Notes: generated from the sequence alone by a model not told the origin. Counted from the stretch's first letter, positions 13,201 through 20,763 are shown. The stretch is DNA of 64,000 nt from Arcticibacter eurypsychrophilus (GCF_001730525.1 NZ_MDFN01000009.1:62001-126000), one strand, 5' to 3'. A program made the numbers and translations.

Positions 13201-13566
13201 AAGTGTAACATCGATTTGGTTACGACTCCCAACATTAATTTCCTGTGTAACTAAACCTACCATGGAAAATACCAATACACTAGTCTGGTCTGTAAGTTTT
13301 AACTTATAATGTCCATTGCTATCAGTAGCGACCGCTATCTGAGTACCTTTTATTTTCACCGATACTTTCGCTATTCCATTCCCATTATTATCGGTTACTC
13401 TTCCCTCTACTTCCTTAGTCTGGTAAGCCGGTTGGCTTCCTTTTACACTATTATTAGCCAATGCCCTAGCAGGCACAAATACGGTAAAAAGCCCAAGTGC
13501 AGCAATAAGAAGCCCGACACACCAGGATTTAAAAACTTCAGTTCGTGTTTTAATATAAATAATCAT
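10234..13566 (-). CDS. SusC/RagA-family TonB-dependent outer-membrane transporter
   Basis: At 1110 residues this has the normal SusC size. A signal-anchor region (to about residue 38) is followed by a carboxypeptidase-regulatory-like domain (about 52-125, EVEGRVTDNNGNGIAKVSVKIKGTQ). The TonB plug domain follows (LNNLAGKIAGANIV..., SLSMQNNQPLFIIDGAPV, VLKGPAAAALYGSRAANGAIVITTK), then a long beta-barrel ending in aromatic SLNLNF. With the SusD lid it imports a bulky substrate in a TonB-driven step. The gene starts 335 bp downstream of an operator-like pair shared with the catabolic operon at 14015-19227, which links its expression to phosphonate breakdown. Confidence 0.97.
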   Translation of the reverse strand: MIIYIKTRTEVFKSWCVGLLIAALGLFTVFVPARALANNSVKGSQPAYQTKEVEGRVTDNNGNGIAKVSVKIKGTQIAVATDSNGHYKLKLTDQTSVLVFSMVGLVTQEINVGSRNQIDVTLEEDILGLKEVVVTALGISREKKSLGYSTQQIEGKSLNEAPSSNFINNLAGKIAGANIVSGGAVGSSARITLRGESSLSMQNNQPLFIIDGAPVANDGVNNTSGNADYGSSTAAINPADVASVNVLKGPAAAALYGSRAANGAIVITTKQGSSGKGSGISFNSYYFINDVGRLPQFQNEFGAGRGGKYSGSNFGASWSAYPDGVQDGFDESWGPRLDVGTNEAQFDSPTSNGFRGADVALSNRGDIIATPWVSQPDNIRDFFETGGKAYNNIAFSGSNEKSKYRLSLTSLNEKGIVPNNDLDRYQVSLNSSYRLTNKLTTGIHMNYAKTESTNRPDNGYGRNTAMYFFTWMNRNINMNSLKDYWQTGLEGLRQFQYNYGENHNNPFFLMYEDTKGQDKNQVYGNIDLNYEISKNLSLKLRTALDYYNDFRPMRWAVSDLDNAEGKYEEVKIEFMERNSDFLLSYHNTASEGDFKYQVSLGGNRFDLSGNSGSTTAPSLLIPGIYNLGNTGAQLSASSSRYQKRINSMYATTNLSFKDVIFMDITGRNDWSSTLPQGNNSYFYPSVGLNTDLKKILSLPDAFSQGQLRASWAQVGNDAGPYQLYNTYNYSAPWGNNAALAGQSGLANAALKPELTSTYEIGTVWGFFDRFSVDLTYYDIRSKNQIMSLPQVTSSGYTSRAINAGEIKNNGVEIMLSATPINKPGSLRWDMSVNWAKNIGKVISLTDEVDKVVQSAPGEEASIQARVGERMGAIWGPGYMRVPDGAMKGDVIIYENGRARATGADIYLGNINPDWTGSFSSQMKYKNISLNMLIAGQVGGKFVSRFYNKAVGAGQLIESAEGRSAREVGKEYDTPYYISGAAIMADGSYQPNSSSTDGTFSQGIYGTDIRGFFKGRMDHITEAQLFSTTYFKLRELSLGYNLPAKWLQRSFLSNAKVALTGRNLFLWTPSSNKHFDPEVAVATQGNGLVPGFEDMSLPSMKEFGISLNLNF

Positions 13567-14014
13567 AATATTACTGGTAAATAGTTCTTTTATAGTGCAG
13601 TATTTCGGGCTGGATCTTCAGTTCAGTGCCCGGAATCTGCCTGTTCTTTTCATTTTAAGCATAGATTTCCTTATGCTAATAAATCTAATGACAAGGCCTC
13701 CTTTCTATTATTTTCATATCAGTTTGCGTAGATTATATCCATTTATAAGGTTTATTCATGGAAAATTTGAAAATGCACACTCCTTCCTAAAGCATTTCTT
13801 TAGCGGATGCGTTAAATGACAGGCTCCTAAAACAAAGGATTGAATAATGGAGAATATCTCTCGTTGTTATGCGTTTTTAACCATTCTATTGCTTGTTAAA
13901 TGTTAAGCAATATTAAACAGTTATTATTAATTTATGCAGCATAACATGTTAAACTATTATTAATTATGGAAATAAGAAATAGTTAACAACATGAAGTTTA
14001 CTAATATTAAACAA
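13567..14014. other. 448-bp leader/regulatory region upstream of susC
   Basis: This lies between the stop of the XRE-cupin regulator and the susC start. The distal part (13890-13965) holds two operator-like words repeated upstream of the phosphonate operon. A related half-like word, CTAATATTAAACA, sits at 14001-14013. The proximal 250 bp would be a long untranslated leader. It contains no convincing reading frame and no recognised riboswitch. No exact TAnnTTTG was found on the minus strand. Confidence 0.5.
13901..13964. promoter_or_regulatory. Operator-like pair upstream of the phosphonate-locus susC
   Basis: TGTTAAGCAATATTAAACA at 13901-13919 and TGTTAAACTATTATTAAT at 13947-13964 start 46 bp apart. 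Both words recur letter for letter, again 46 bp apart, at 19245 and 19291 upstream of the pbfA-like operon. The first is an imperfect palindrome with TGTT/AACA ends. The neighbouring XRE-cupin regulator is the likely binder (inference). Confidence 0.75.
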
Positions 14015-14593
14015 TTAAAGATTATTTTCAAAAAAGTAAATCACAATCATAGTAGCATTGGAATCTCCGGTATTACGGGGAGTATGAGATATCCGGCCAT
14101 CAAAAAGTATAGAATCTCCAGCTTGCAACCGGATCAATTCATCTTCAAATCTATATTCGATTTCACCTGATAGTATATACTTATACTCAAAAGCTTGTGT
14201 TTCTACCATTGGCCTGGTAGCATTAGGTTCAAGTTCAAGCAGTACAATATCGACTACAGACTTCTCTATATTTCTAGTAAAAACACGATGATAAATAAAG
14301 CCCTGTGCCTGCTCCTTCTCAAAAGAACTATACTCGTTCCGACGTTTGACTAAAATTGTCTTTCCGTTCTTTTCCATGCTGATATTTCTAAAAAAAACAT
14401 TCAGATCCAGATCCAATGCCTTAATAATTTCTATCAACACCATTAATGAGGGGACAACCCGGCTGTTCTCTATCTGCGAAATAAGACCCTTACTCACTGA
14501 AGCTTTATCTGCCAGTTCCTGGACGGTTATTCCTTTTTTCTTTCTCAGGGCCCTGATCTGATCCGCTATTTGAATCAGAATTTCTTCTTTCAT
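14015..14593 (-). CDS. XRE-family transcriptional regulator with C-terminal cupin sensor
   Basis: Residues about 6-62 are a Cro/CI helix-turn-helix (ALRKKKGITVQELADKASVSKGLISQIENSRVVPSLMVLIEIIKALDLDLNVFF). Residues about 110-185 are a cupin (RPMVETQAFEYKYILSGEIEYRFEDE...LQAGDSILFDGRISHTPRN). At 192 residues it has the usual size for this regulator class, whose cupin senses a small ligand. It is the last gene of the pbfA-like operon, 36 bp behind the FAD oxidoreductase, and lies directly upstream of the operator pair of susC. It is therefore the best candidate to bind the repeated TGTTAA-type sites and to respond to a phosphonate or pathway intermediate. Activation versus repression cannot be told from sequence. 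Confidence 0.9.
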   Translation of the reverse strand: MKEEILIQIADQIRALRKKKGITVQELADKASVSKGLISQIENSRVVPSLMVLIEIIKALDLDLNVFFRNISMEKNGKTILVKRRNEYSSFEKEQAQGFIYHRVFTRNIEKSVVDIVLLELEPNATRPMVETQAFEYKYILSGEIEYRFEDELIRLQAGDSILFDGRISHTPRNTGDSNATMIVIYFFENNL

Positions 14594-14629
14594 AATTAAT
14601 CTATCTACCGGGTAAATATAGTCTGTAAT

Positions 14630-15766
14630 TTATAATTGCTGAATCATCCTTTCTGCCAGTCCAAACGACAGTGTCATTCCCGCCCCACCAGTAGCATTAA
14701 AAATAAGAACACCTTCTTCCGGACTATGCTGAAAACAGGTATCTCCATTTGTCATTTTTGCATAAACCCCATTCCATGATTGAAGCAACTTCCAGTCTTT
14801 AAACCGGGCGAAAGTTTTTAGATAATTCAATATAAGTGCATTGATATGCTCACGGTCAAATGGATCAGGATTCAAGCCATATTCATGAGAATCGCCAATC
14901 GTCAATTCGCCATTTCCATTCTGAGATACCATGACGTGAATTCCTAATTTACCATATTCCGGCAGATACTCATCAGCTAATTGACGCAATGAAGACAATG
15001 ATGGTGCAACTTGAAACGCGGCATAATGCAAAGCTGACAAACTTCCACATAAAGATGAGCCTATCGACCAATCGCCCGGTTGTGCAGCCAGTCGCATCAT
15101 CTGGAGCTTGCATTTCGTAATCGGAATCTCACTGTAAATCCTTGGGTAAAGCGTTTCAAAATCAGCACCACTGCATACTACCACCATGTCTGCCTGATAT
15201 TTTTTCCGATCTCCAGTATATATTGTCGTTTTTTCGATATGAGTCACAAGTGTATTCCACTTGAATTCCACCTGTAGTTTCTCTTCCAGGTAACTTGCGA
15301 GTCGCGAGATCGCTAATCGCGGATCAACAATAAGTTCGTCAGCGTTCCATAGTGCCCCAATCAATCCATCCGGATTCACTGCTTCCGACTTTGCCAGTGT
15401 TTCAGCTGCTGTTAATACTGAACAAGGTCTATCTGCAGCATATGCTGCAGCATATTCCTCCATAACTGCCAATTCCGTAGCATTATAGGCAAGATGGAGA
15501 GAACCAGATTGCCGATACCAAATTCCTGCATCTTCACAAATTGACTTCCATATATCCCTTGATTGTATAGCCGTATTATACGGATCGCCGGCAGCCTGCC
15601 CGACTGGCCATATCATACCAAAGTTCCGGATCGAAGCACCAATAGCTTGTGAATATCGTTCAAAAACAGTTACTTTATACCCTTTCAAAGCAAAAGCCCT
15701 AGCACTGGCTAATCCTACTATACCTGCCCCAATAATCAGGACTGTTTGCTGTGGTTTTATATGCAT
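14630..15766 (-). CDS. FAD-dependent amine oxidoreductase, TIGR03364/PbfD-like (aminophosphonate pathway)
   Basis: A DAO-type flavoprotein of 378 residues. The N-terminal Rossmann motif GAGIVG (about 13-18) and VTVFERYSQAIGASIRNFGMIWPVGQ are hallmarks of the TIGR03364 group. The C-terminal NATGGAGMTLSFGLAERM is the second FAD contact. Members occur beside phosphonatase-like genes. Characterised PbfD enzymes oxidise aminoethylphosphonate derivatives (for example N-methylated or 1-hydroxylated forms) towards phosphonoacetaldehyde, releasing the amine. The ATG at 15766 was preferred over the TTG at 15775. The start lies 11 bp behind the transporter stop, inside the same operon. The exact substrate here is inference. 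Confidence 0.85.
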   Translation of the reverse strand: MHIKPQQTVLIIGAGIVGLASARAFALKGYKVTVFERYSQAIGASIRNFGMIWPVGQAAGDPYNTAIQSRDIWKSICEDAGIWYRQSGSLHLAYNATELAVMEEYAAAYAADRPCSVLTAAETLAKSEAVNPDGLIGALWNADELIVDPRLAISRLASYLEEKLQVEFKWNTLVTHIEKTTIYTGDRKKYQADMVVVCSGADFETLYPRIYSEIPITKCKLQMMRLAAQPGDWSIGSSLCGSLSALHYAAFQVAPSLSSLRQLADEYLPEYGKLGIHVMVSQNGNGELTIGDSHEYGLNPDPFDREHINALILNYLKTFARFKDWKLLQSWNGVYAKMTNGDTCFQHSPEEGVLIFNATGGAGMTLSFGLAERMIQQL

Positions 15767-15777
15767 AGTTATCAAAT

Positions 15778-17121
15778 TTAAATGTTAGAACTTTGTGTTG
15801 AATTGCTTGTCAGAACATAAGCATCATCCACTTCTTTCGTAATAGCATACTTCTTATATTTATTTCTGAAGTAAAATAGAGACAAACAGGCTAAAACTCC
15901 CGCCAACAATGCCGTATTCCATATCGCATTTATAAAAAAATGCCCCCAGCTTAATTGCACAAAGCTTAATTCCCTTACTAAAAGGACTGCCACACTGCCC
16001 AGATACCCACAAGCATCAGCTACATACATGATAAAACCGATATTTCCACCACAACGGAAAGTAGCCAATAAACGTTCAAAAAAGATGGCATTATACGGAA
16101 TATAAACCATGTAGATACTTAATCCTGTTACGCTCATCCATGTTACATTGCTAATCAAAGATTTTTCCATAAGCCAGGTAGCTAAAACCGCCATTAGGCA
16201 GCCACTTATAATCATGCCATGAATGAGGGTGAACGCTGCCAAATTATTTTTAACAACAATCAGCAAACTCACCATAACAAGTACTACCAAAGCTATAATT
16301 GAATTAGTTTGAGCGTAAATCCGATTATCGGTAATACCAATATCTGCCCAAATCTCCACTTCAAAATTATCCCTGACATCGCGCAGCACTGTAAACAGAA
16401 CATAGATAATCACCGTTACTGCCAGTCCCGGTAAATAGTTCATCAAAAAGTTTTTCCGATCAGCACCATTCATGGTTGTCCGCACTGTCCGGAGCGCCAG
16501 ATCCTTAACATCCGGAGGGGGCATCACTTCAAGCAAGAAAGTACAGATTAATAAAGGAACAACGAACAATAATCCCGTAAAAAAGGGCATCCAATATACA
16601 GAAACGTGTGCATTCAGGATCAGTAAAGAGCCGATAGTTTTCACTAATCCGGAGGCAAAAACCAACGAGACACTCATCACAGCACCCAACAATTCAGTAG
16701 TTCTTCTTCCTTCCAGATAAGAAAAGACCAATCCCCAGATCAAACCTAAAGGAAGACCATTTATAAACAGGAAAACAATGTTGAAAGGTGCAGGAACCAG
16801 GGCAAAACCAAACAAGGCAAACCAGGAAATACCAATCAAAAGAAGAATTTTCGGTGCACGTAGATTATACCCCTGTTCAGCAATAAAACGGATACCATAA
16901 AACTTACTGAGCATATACCCGAAAACCTGTGCGATCACCAACCATACTTTATAGTTAATCCCCAAAAGATCTCCTTCATCAAAAGTACCCGCAGTGAACG
17001 CCTTTCTAAAAGCATACATACTGGTATAACAACCAAATGCTGCCAGCGCAGTAACTACCGTAATTAAAGGAAAGGACAGCTTTGCTGCCTGTTTTCGTCC
17101 ATATTTAAGTAGTTTATTCAT
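15778..17121 (-). CDS. MFS-like 12-TM membrane protein (DUF5690-like), probable phosphonate carrier
   Basis: The 447-residue protein is strongly hydrophobic, with about 12 membrane helices spread along its length (for example FPLITVVTALAAFGCYTSMYAF and LLLIGISWFALFGFALVPAPF) and a charged C-terminal tail. The pattern fits the DUF5690 family, a major-facilitator-like group often seen beside TIGR03364 and phosphonatase-like genes in Bacteroidota (from memory). It sits between the hydrolase and the FAD enzyme with gaps of 3 and 11 bp, so it is co-transcribed with them. It is the obvious candidate for moving the SusCD-imported compound across the inner membrane. Direction and substrate are inferred. 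Confidence 0.75.
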   Translation of the reverse strand: MNKLLKYGRKQAAKLSFPLITVVTALAAFGCYTSMYAFRKAFTAGTFDEGDLLGINYKVWLVIAQVFGYMLSKFYGIRFIAEQGYNLRAPKILLLIGISWFALFGFALVPAPFNIVFLFINGLPLGLIWGLVFSYLEGRRTTELLGAVMSVSLVFASGLVKTIGSLLILNAHVSVYWMPFFTGLLFVVPLLICTFLLEVMPPPDVKDLALRTVRTTMNGADRKNFLMNYLPGLAVTVIIYVLFTVLRDVRDNFEVEIWADIGITDNRIYAQTNSIIALVVLVMVSLLIVVKNNLAAFTLIHGMIISGCLMAVLATWLMEKSLISNVTWMSVTGLSIYMVYIPYNAIFFERLLATFRCGGNIGFIMYVADACGYLGSVAVLLVRELSFVQLSWGHFFINAIWNTALLAGVLACLSLFYFRNKYKKYAITKEVDDAYVLTSNSTQSSNI

Positions 17122-17124
17122 AAT

Positions 17125-17808
17125 CTAATCCTTTATTATATCCAGCACCTCACTTATATTATCAATAATATGAGTCGGGTTATGCACCCGCAACTCACTG
17201 CGGGTATAACTTCCCGTAGTGATCCCGATACAATAACTACATCCAGCGTTTCTACCTTCGTTAATATCCACTTCTGTATCCCCTACTTTCGCCACTTCCT
17301 TTGGATCAGTTATTCCTGCCTGATTCATGAGGGAGAGGATCATATCCGGAAACGGCCTCCCATTTTTTACTTCATCCGAAGCAATCAGAAAATCGATCAG
17401 GCCACTTTCCCACAATTGAAACTTGTTAACGATCACGTCAGCTATTCCTCTTGAAAAACCAGTGTTAATAGCTATCTTTTTACCCGAATCATGCAAGGCT
17501 GTCAGCGTTTCTTCGACATGAGGAAGTAGTTCAAGCTCATCCGATGCCTCATAGTATTGAATCATCTGTTTTGTAAAATCATCATAGATCCTCACGATGA
17601 CTGCATCATCAATAATCTCTTTATCGTGGAATTTTTTAAGTATGTCCCTGATTGCCCGCTTCTTTTCATATCCCATAAAAGGAGCAGTTCCATCAACTGG
17701 CACATAGAATCCATGTTTCCCCAGGGCTTCCTGAAAAGCTTCACCCACTTTGTTAGCATCTTTTACCGTTGTTCCTGCAATATCAAATACGACTAGTTTT
17801 ATACTCAT
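17125..17808 (-). CDS. Phosphonatase-like HAD hydrolase (TIGR03351/PhnX-like)
   Basis: The 227-residue HAD protein carries nucleophile Asp9 in VVFDIAGTTV. Ala11 sits at the +2 position where most HAD phosphatases have Asp, as in true phosphonatases (DxAGTT). Cap-domain motif FMGYEKKRAI has Met45-Gly46-x-x-Lys49, which lines up with the Schiff-base lysine of PhnX (MGxxK). KVGDTEVDINEGRNAGC supplies the acidic metal loop. Such enzymes break the C-P bond of phosphonoacetaldehyde, giving acetaldehyde and phosphate. ATG 17808 is preferred to the GTG one codon upstream. The gene lies 36 bp behind the PbfA-like gene and 3 bp ahead of the carrier. It could instead act on a related 2-oxo-phosphonate. 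Confidence 0.88.
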   Translation of the reverse strand: MSIKLVVFDIAGTTVKDANKVGEAFQEALGKHGFYVPVDGTAPFMGYEKKRAIRDILKKFHDKEIIDDAVIVRIYDDFTKQMIQYYEASDELELLPHVEETLTALHDSGKKIAINTGFSRGIADVIVNKFQLWESGLIDFLIASDEVKNGRPFPDMILSLMNQAGITDPKEVAKVGDTEVDINEGRNAGCSYCIGITTGSYTRSELRVHNPTHIIDNISEVLDIIKD

Positions 17809-17844
17809 CACCGCTGTTTTAAATCACTACTATCAAAGCCCATT

Positions 17845-19227
17845 CTAAATTTTTTTTATACCCATAGCATCCCTTATCGCTTCTTCCAAGATCATCATGG
17901 CATTGGAAAGCTCAGTTTCAGTAATGATAAGTGGCGGGTATAAGGACAGCACATTCCCATCAGAAACTTTTATACTTAATCCATTTTTCAGACAACGATA
18001 CAAGACCCTTTCTGCCAGTTGAATATCTTTTTCTTTGGTCTCACGACTCTTAACCAATTCGATCCCCCAAAGCAGACCTATCCCCCTCACCTGACCTATT
18101 GCCTCGAATTGTTTTTGTAAGCCCTCAAGCCGGCTACGCATCCATAATTCCAATATATGCACATGCTCCAGCACGTTATACTCTTTCATATAATCGAGTG
18201 CTGCCAAAGCTGCTGTAGCTCCCAGTGGATTCTTTTCATGGGTAAAATGCCCTAGTGCAACATGACCGGCAACATTCAACTCTTCCCGGCATAACATAGC
18301 GGCCATAGGAACTATACCAGCACCCAGCCCTTTACCTAAAACAAGCATGTCCGGAACAATTCCATAATACTGATAGGCAAACATGGATCCCGTGCGACCC
18401 ATGCCAATGGGTATTTCGTCCATTATAAGCAACACCTGATGTTTATCACAAATTTCTCTTATCCGCTTCCAGTATCCATGCGAAGGGATATGCACTGTGG
18501 TACTACGAATAGTCTCTGCTATAACAGCTCCAATGTCCCCCTCTTTTTCTATGATATATTCCACATAATCTGCATAGGCCAGATCACCTTCCGGCAGATT
18601 ATCATTATACCAGATGCCCCGGTAACTGTCAGGAGGAGGTACCAATATATTTCCTGGCAACAATGGTCCCAGTTGCTGCCTGAACATGTACTCCCCACCA
18701 ACTGAAATGCTGTCCATAGAAGCACCATGAAAAGCACCGTACATTGAAATAGTTTTGTATTTACCCGTAGCTACACGGGCCAATTTAAGAGCCATACTCA
18801 TCGCTGAGGCACCTCCGGGAGAAAATAATACCCTACTTAGCTTTCCGCTCGTTAGCCTGATAAGTTCTTCAGCAAGGTTTACAGCTGGAAGATTAGTAAA
18901 ACGCCTGGGGGAAAAAGGGAGAAGATCCAATTGCGCTTTTACACGCTCCAATATATACGAGTTTTGATATCCAAGATGGTGGACATTATTGCCATGAAAA
19001 TCAATGTATATTTTACCCTCTAAATTGATTATATCAATGCCATTACTGGAATCTATCACATCCAAACAAGGAGTAGACAAAGATTGGTGCAAGAAGTATT
19101 TCGCATCCTTTTCTAAAATATCATTGGTTAGGGCACCTTTAATACCTGCATTCCAATTTTTTCGCTCTTCAGTAAGATTTACATCTCCTTCTGTCTGACT
19201 GTGATTGCGCCCTGTATTATCAATCAT
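17845..19227 (-). CDS. PLP-dependent class III aminotransferase-fold lyase, PbfA-like
   Basis: The 460-residue class III (ornithine-aminotransferase fold) enzyme has PLP-lysine Lys299 in LVLGKGLGAG and the PLP-nitrogen aspartate Asp270 in LLIMDEIPIGMGRTG. The stretches IDFHGNNVHHLGY (75-87), SPRRFTN (106-112) and the DEIP variant of the usual DEVQ motif match the PbfA group as I know it. PbfA is a lyase rather than a transaminase: it removes ammonia from (R)-1-hydroxy-2-aminoethylphosphonate to give phosphonoacetaldehyde, the substrate of the phosphonatase encoded next. First gene of the operon, downstream of three operator-like sites. A true aminoethylphosphonate transaminase is the alternative; the neighbours support a phosphonate either way. 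Confidence 0.85.
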   Translation of the reverse strand: MIDNTGRNHSQTEGDVNLTEERKNWNAGIKGALTNDILEKDAKYFLHQSLSTPCLDVIDSSNGIDIINLEGKIYIDFHGNNVHHLGYQNSYILERVKAQLDLLPFSPRRFTNLPAVNLAEELIRLTSGKLSRVLFSPGGASAMSMALKLARVATGKYKTISMYGAFHGASMDSISVGGEYMFRQQLGPLLPGNILVPPPDSYRGIWYNDNLPEGDLAYADYVEYIIEKEGDIGAVIAETIRSTTVHIPSHGYWKRIREICDKHQVLLIMDEIPIGMGRTGSMFAYQYYGIVPDMLVLGKGLGAGIVPMAAMLCREELNVAGHVALGHFTHEKNPLGATAALAALDYMKEYNVLEHVHILELWMRSRLEGLQKQFEAIGQVRGIGLLWGIELVKSRETKEKDIQLAERVLYRCLKNGLSIKVSDGNVLSLYPPLIITETELSNAMMILEEAIRDAMGIKKI

Positions 19228-19244
19228 TAATATTGCTTATAAAA

Positions 19245-19308
19245 TGTTAAGCAATATTAAACACACACTGTTAATATAAACTTTTTTTTGTGTTAAACTA
19301 TTATTAAT
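19245..19308. promoter_or_regulatory. Operator-like pair upstream of the pbfA-like operon
   Basis: TGTTAAGCAATATTAAACA (19245-19263) and TGTTAAACTATTATTAAT (19291-19308) are identical to the pair at 13901 and 13947, with the same 46-bp offset. They lie 18-81 bp upstream of the ATG at 19227. Exact recurrence of two long AT-rich words with fixed spacing is strong evidence for a shared regulator site. Confidence 0.78.
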
Positions 19309-19339
19309 GTAAGAAGTAAGAATTATCAGAGAATGATAG

Positions 19340-19358
19340 TGTTTAGCATTAATAAACA
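19340..19358. promoter_or_regulatory. Third copy of the TGTTAA-type operator
   Basis: TGTTTAGCATTAATAAACA matches the 19-bp word at 19245 at 16 of 19 positions and is itself a near palindrome (TGTTTA...TAAACA). A TATGTTTG on the minus strand (complement of 19371-19378) fits the -7 consensus just upstream, which would place the site at the transcription start. No matching -33 element was found. Confidence 0.55.
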
Positions 19359-19386
19359 CCGTTAAACTGCCAAACATAAAAATCGC

Positions 19387-20763
19387 CTATCCCATAGTAC
19401 TATTTAATGCGATGATAGCCATCTTAAAATGCTCAGGAGCCACTAAAAATTGAATATTTACATTCCTCATCGCAAAACCTGCACTTTTAATATTAATACC
19501 CTGTTCAGTAAGCGAATATGCACTTTTAGCTAATAAGCCCGGCTCATCCATATTCGATCCCAAAAGGCATACCATGGCTACTTTTTCAACAGTAACTTTT
19601 TCAAAATGATCCTCCAGTTCGCTGATCAGCTTTTTATCAAAATCACGTGCCCATATCACAATAGAGATACTGTTGGCACTCGTGGCTTTAAAAGTATAAC
19701 TCACGTTATGATTAAAAAACATTTGCATAATCTGAAGATCACTGCCCACATTGCCAACCATTAAAGGATCGTAAACATCAATCATCAGCAATTTGTCGGT
19801 GCCCGTAATAATCTCCACGCGCTTTTGTTCCGATACAAACTCCCGGGTAAACAGCGTACCTGGATGTGAAGGCTCAAATGTGTTTTTTATACGCAAATGG
19901 ATCCCATTAATCTCTAATGGTTTAGAAGCCCTTGGATGGATAGCCTCCATACCCACATCGGCCAGTTGATCAGCAATGTCATAATTGGTATAACCTACAG
20001 GCTTGCAATTCTCTATTCCCACCAATGCAGGATCTGCAGTTGAAAGGTGATATTCTTTGTGGATAATGGCTTCCTGTGGTTTCAAAATTTCCGCTATCTT
20101 ACTGAAAGTAATTTCTGAATACCCCCTGTCAAACTCTCGCATGATTCCTTCTTTACCTTTCGCATAACCCGTAACAATACAGATCGTACGCTCAAAATCA
20201 ATGTCTTTAAAAGCATGTTTAATCCGCTGATCTATCGTGTAAGCCCGATGATCTCCAAATCCACTCAAATCAATCAGCTGGGTATTGATGCTCATATTCA
20301 CTAAAATATTACTAAGAACAAATGCCGAATGCGTCTCCCCTATTGAAGCCAGAATCTCCCTTGCCGCTTGTAAAATCCCTACTTTACTTACATAACCTGA
20401 TGCCAGTATATTGGCCAGATTATCTAAATATTTTTGTGCTTCCGTAATATGATTTTCAATAAACAGATCTGCAACCGGAAGGTCAAGACCCAATTTAGCA
20501 TATTTTTTATTGATCAATTTTAACTTGACGATCAGATTTTTTAACGGACGGTGAAAATCCTGGTATTTAGCAATACGATGGTACACGCCCGGCTCTCCGT
20601 TCTTTTTATTCTCAAGCAATAGATCGGTTACACCCGAAAATGCAGACACGACGAAAATTCTATTATATAACTGATCACCTGTACGCTCAAATAAAATAAT
20701 ATTTTTGATAACATCCTGCAAAGCACTCATGGAGGTGCCGCCTATCTTCTCTACTGTAAACAT
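19387..20763 (-). CDS. Aspartate kinase of the ectoine (Ask_Ect) type
   Basis: The 458-residue amino-acid kinase starts with VEKIGGTSMS, where standard aspartokinases have KFGGTS. It contains IVTGYAKGKEGIMREFDRGYSEITFSKIA for ATP and aspartate binding. Two ACT-like regulatory segments lie at the C-terminus (about 315-385 and 395-458, AMVCLLGSNMDEPGLLAKSAYSLTEQGINIKSAGFAM). The KIGGTSMS and RGYSEITF variants are typical of the aspartokinase group found with ectoine genes. No ectA, ectB or ectC is present in the window, so the physiological pathway is unclear. It is followed directly by the phosphonate operators, and preceded by a bestrophin gene 55 bp upstream with which it may be co-transcribed. 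Confidence 0.85.
   Translation of the reverse strand: MFTVEKIGGTSMSALQDVIKNIILFERTGDQLYNRIFVVSAFSGVTDLLLENKKNGEPGVYHRIAKYQDFHRPLKNLIVKLKLINKKYAKLGLDLPVADLFIENHITEAQKYLDNLANILASGYVSKVGILQAAREILASIGETHSAFVLSNILVNMSINTQLIDLSGFGDHRAYTIDQRIKHAFKDIDFERTICIVTGYAKGKEGIMREFDRGYSEITFSKIAEILKPQEAIIHKEYHLSTADPALVGIENCKPVGYTNYDIADQLADVGMEAIHPRASKPLEINGIHLRIKNTFEPSHPGTLFTREFVSEQKRVEIITGTDKLLMIDVYDPLMVGNVGSDLQIMQMFFNHNVSYTFKATSANSISIVIWARDFDKKLISELEDHFEKVTVEKVAMVCLLGSNMDEPGLLAKSAYSLTEQGINIKSAGFAMRNVNIQFLVAPEHFKMAIIALNSTMG

Noticed and set aside
13595-13819. 74-codon plus-strand frame in the susC leader
   Set aside because: Hydrophobic and aromatic-rich without family resemblance; it lies antisense to the untranslated leader of susC.
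17845-19227. Reading the class III PLP enzyme as a generic ornithine/acetylornithine or glutamate-semialdehyde aminotransferase
   Set aside because: No arginine or haem genes are near; the FHGNNVHH and DEIP motif variants and the phosphonatase neighbour favour a PbfA-like role.
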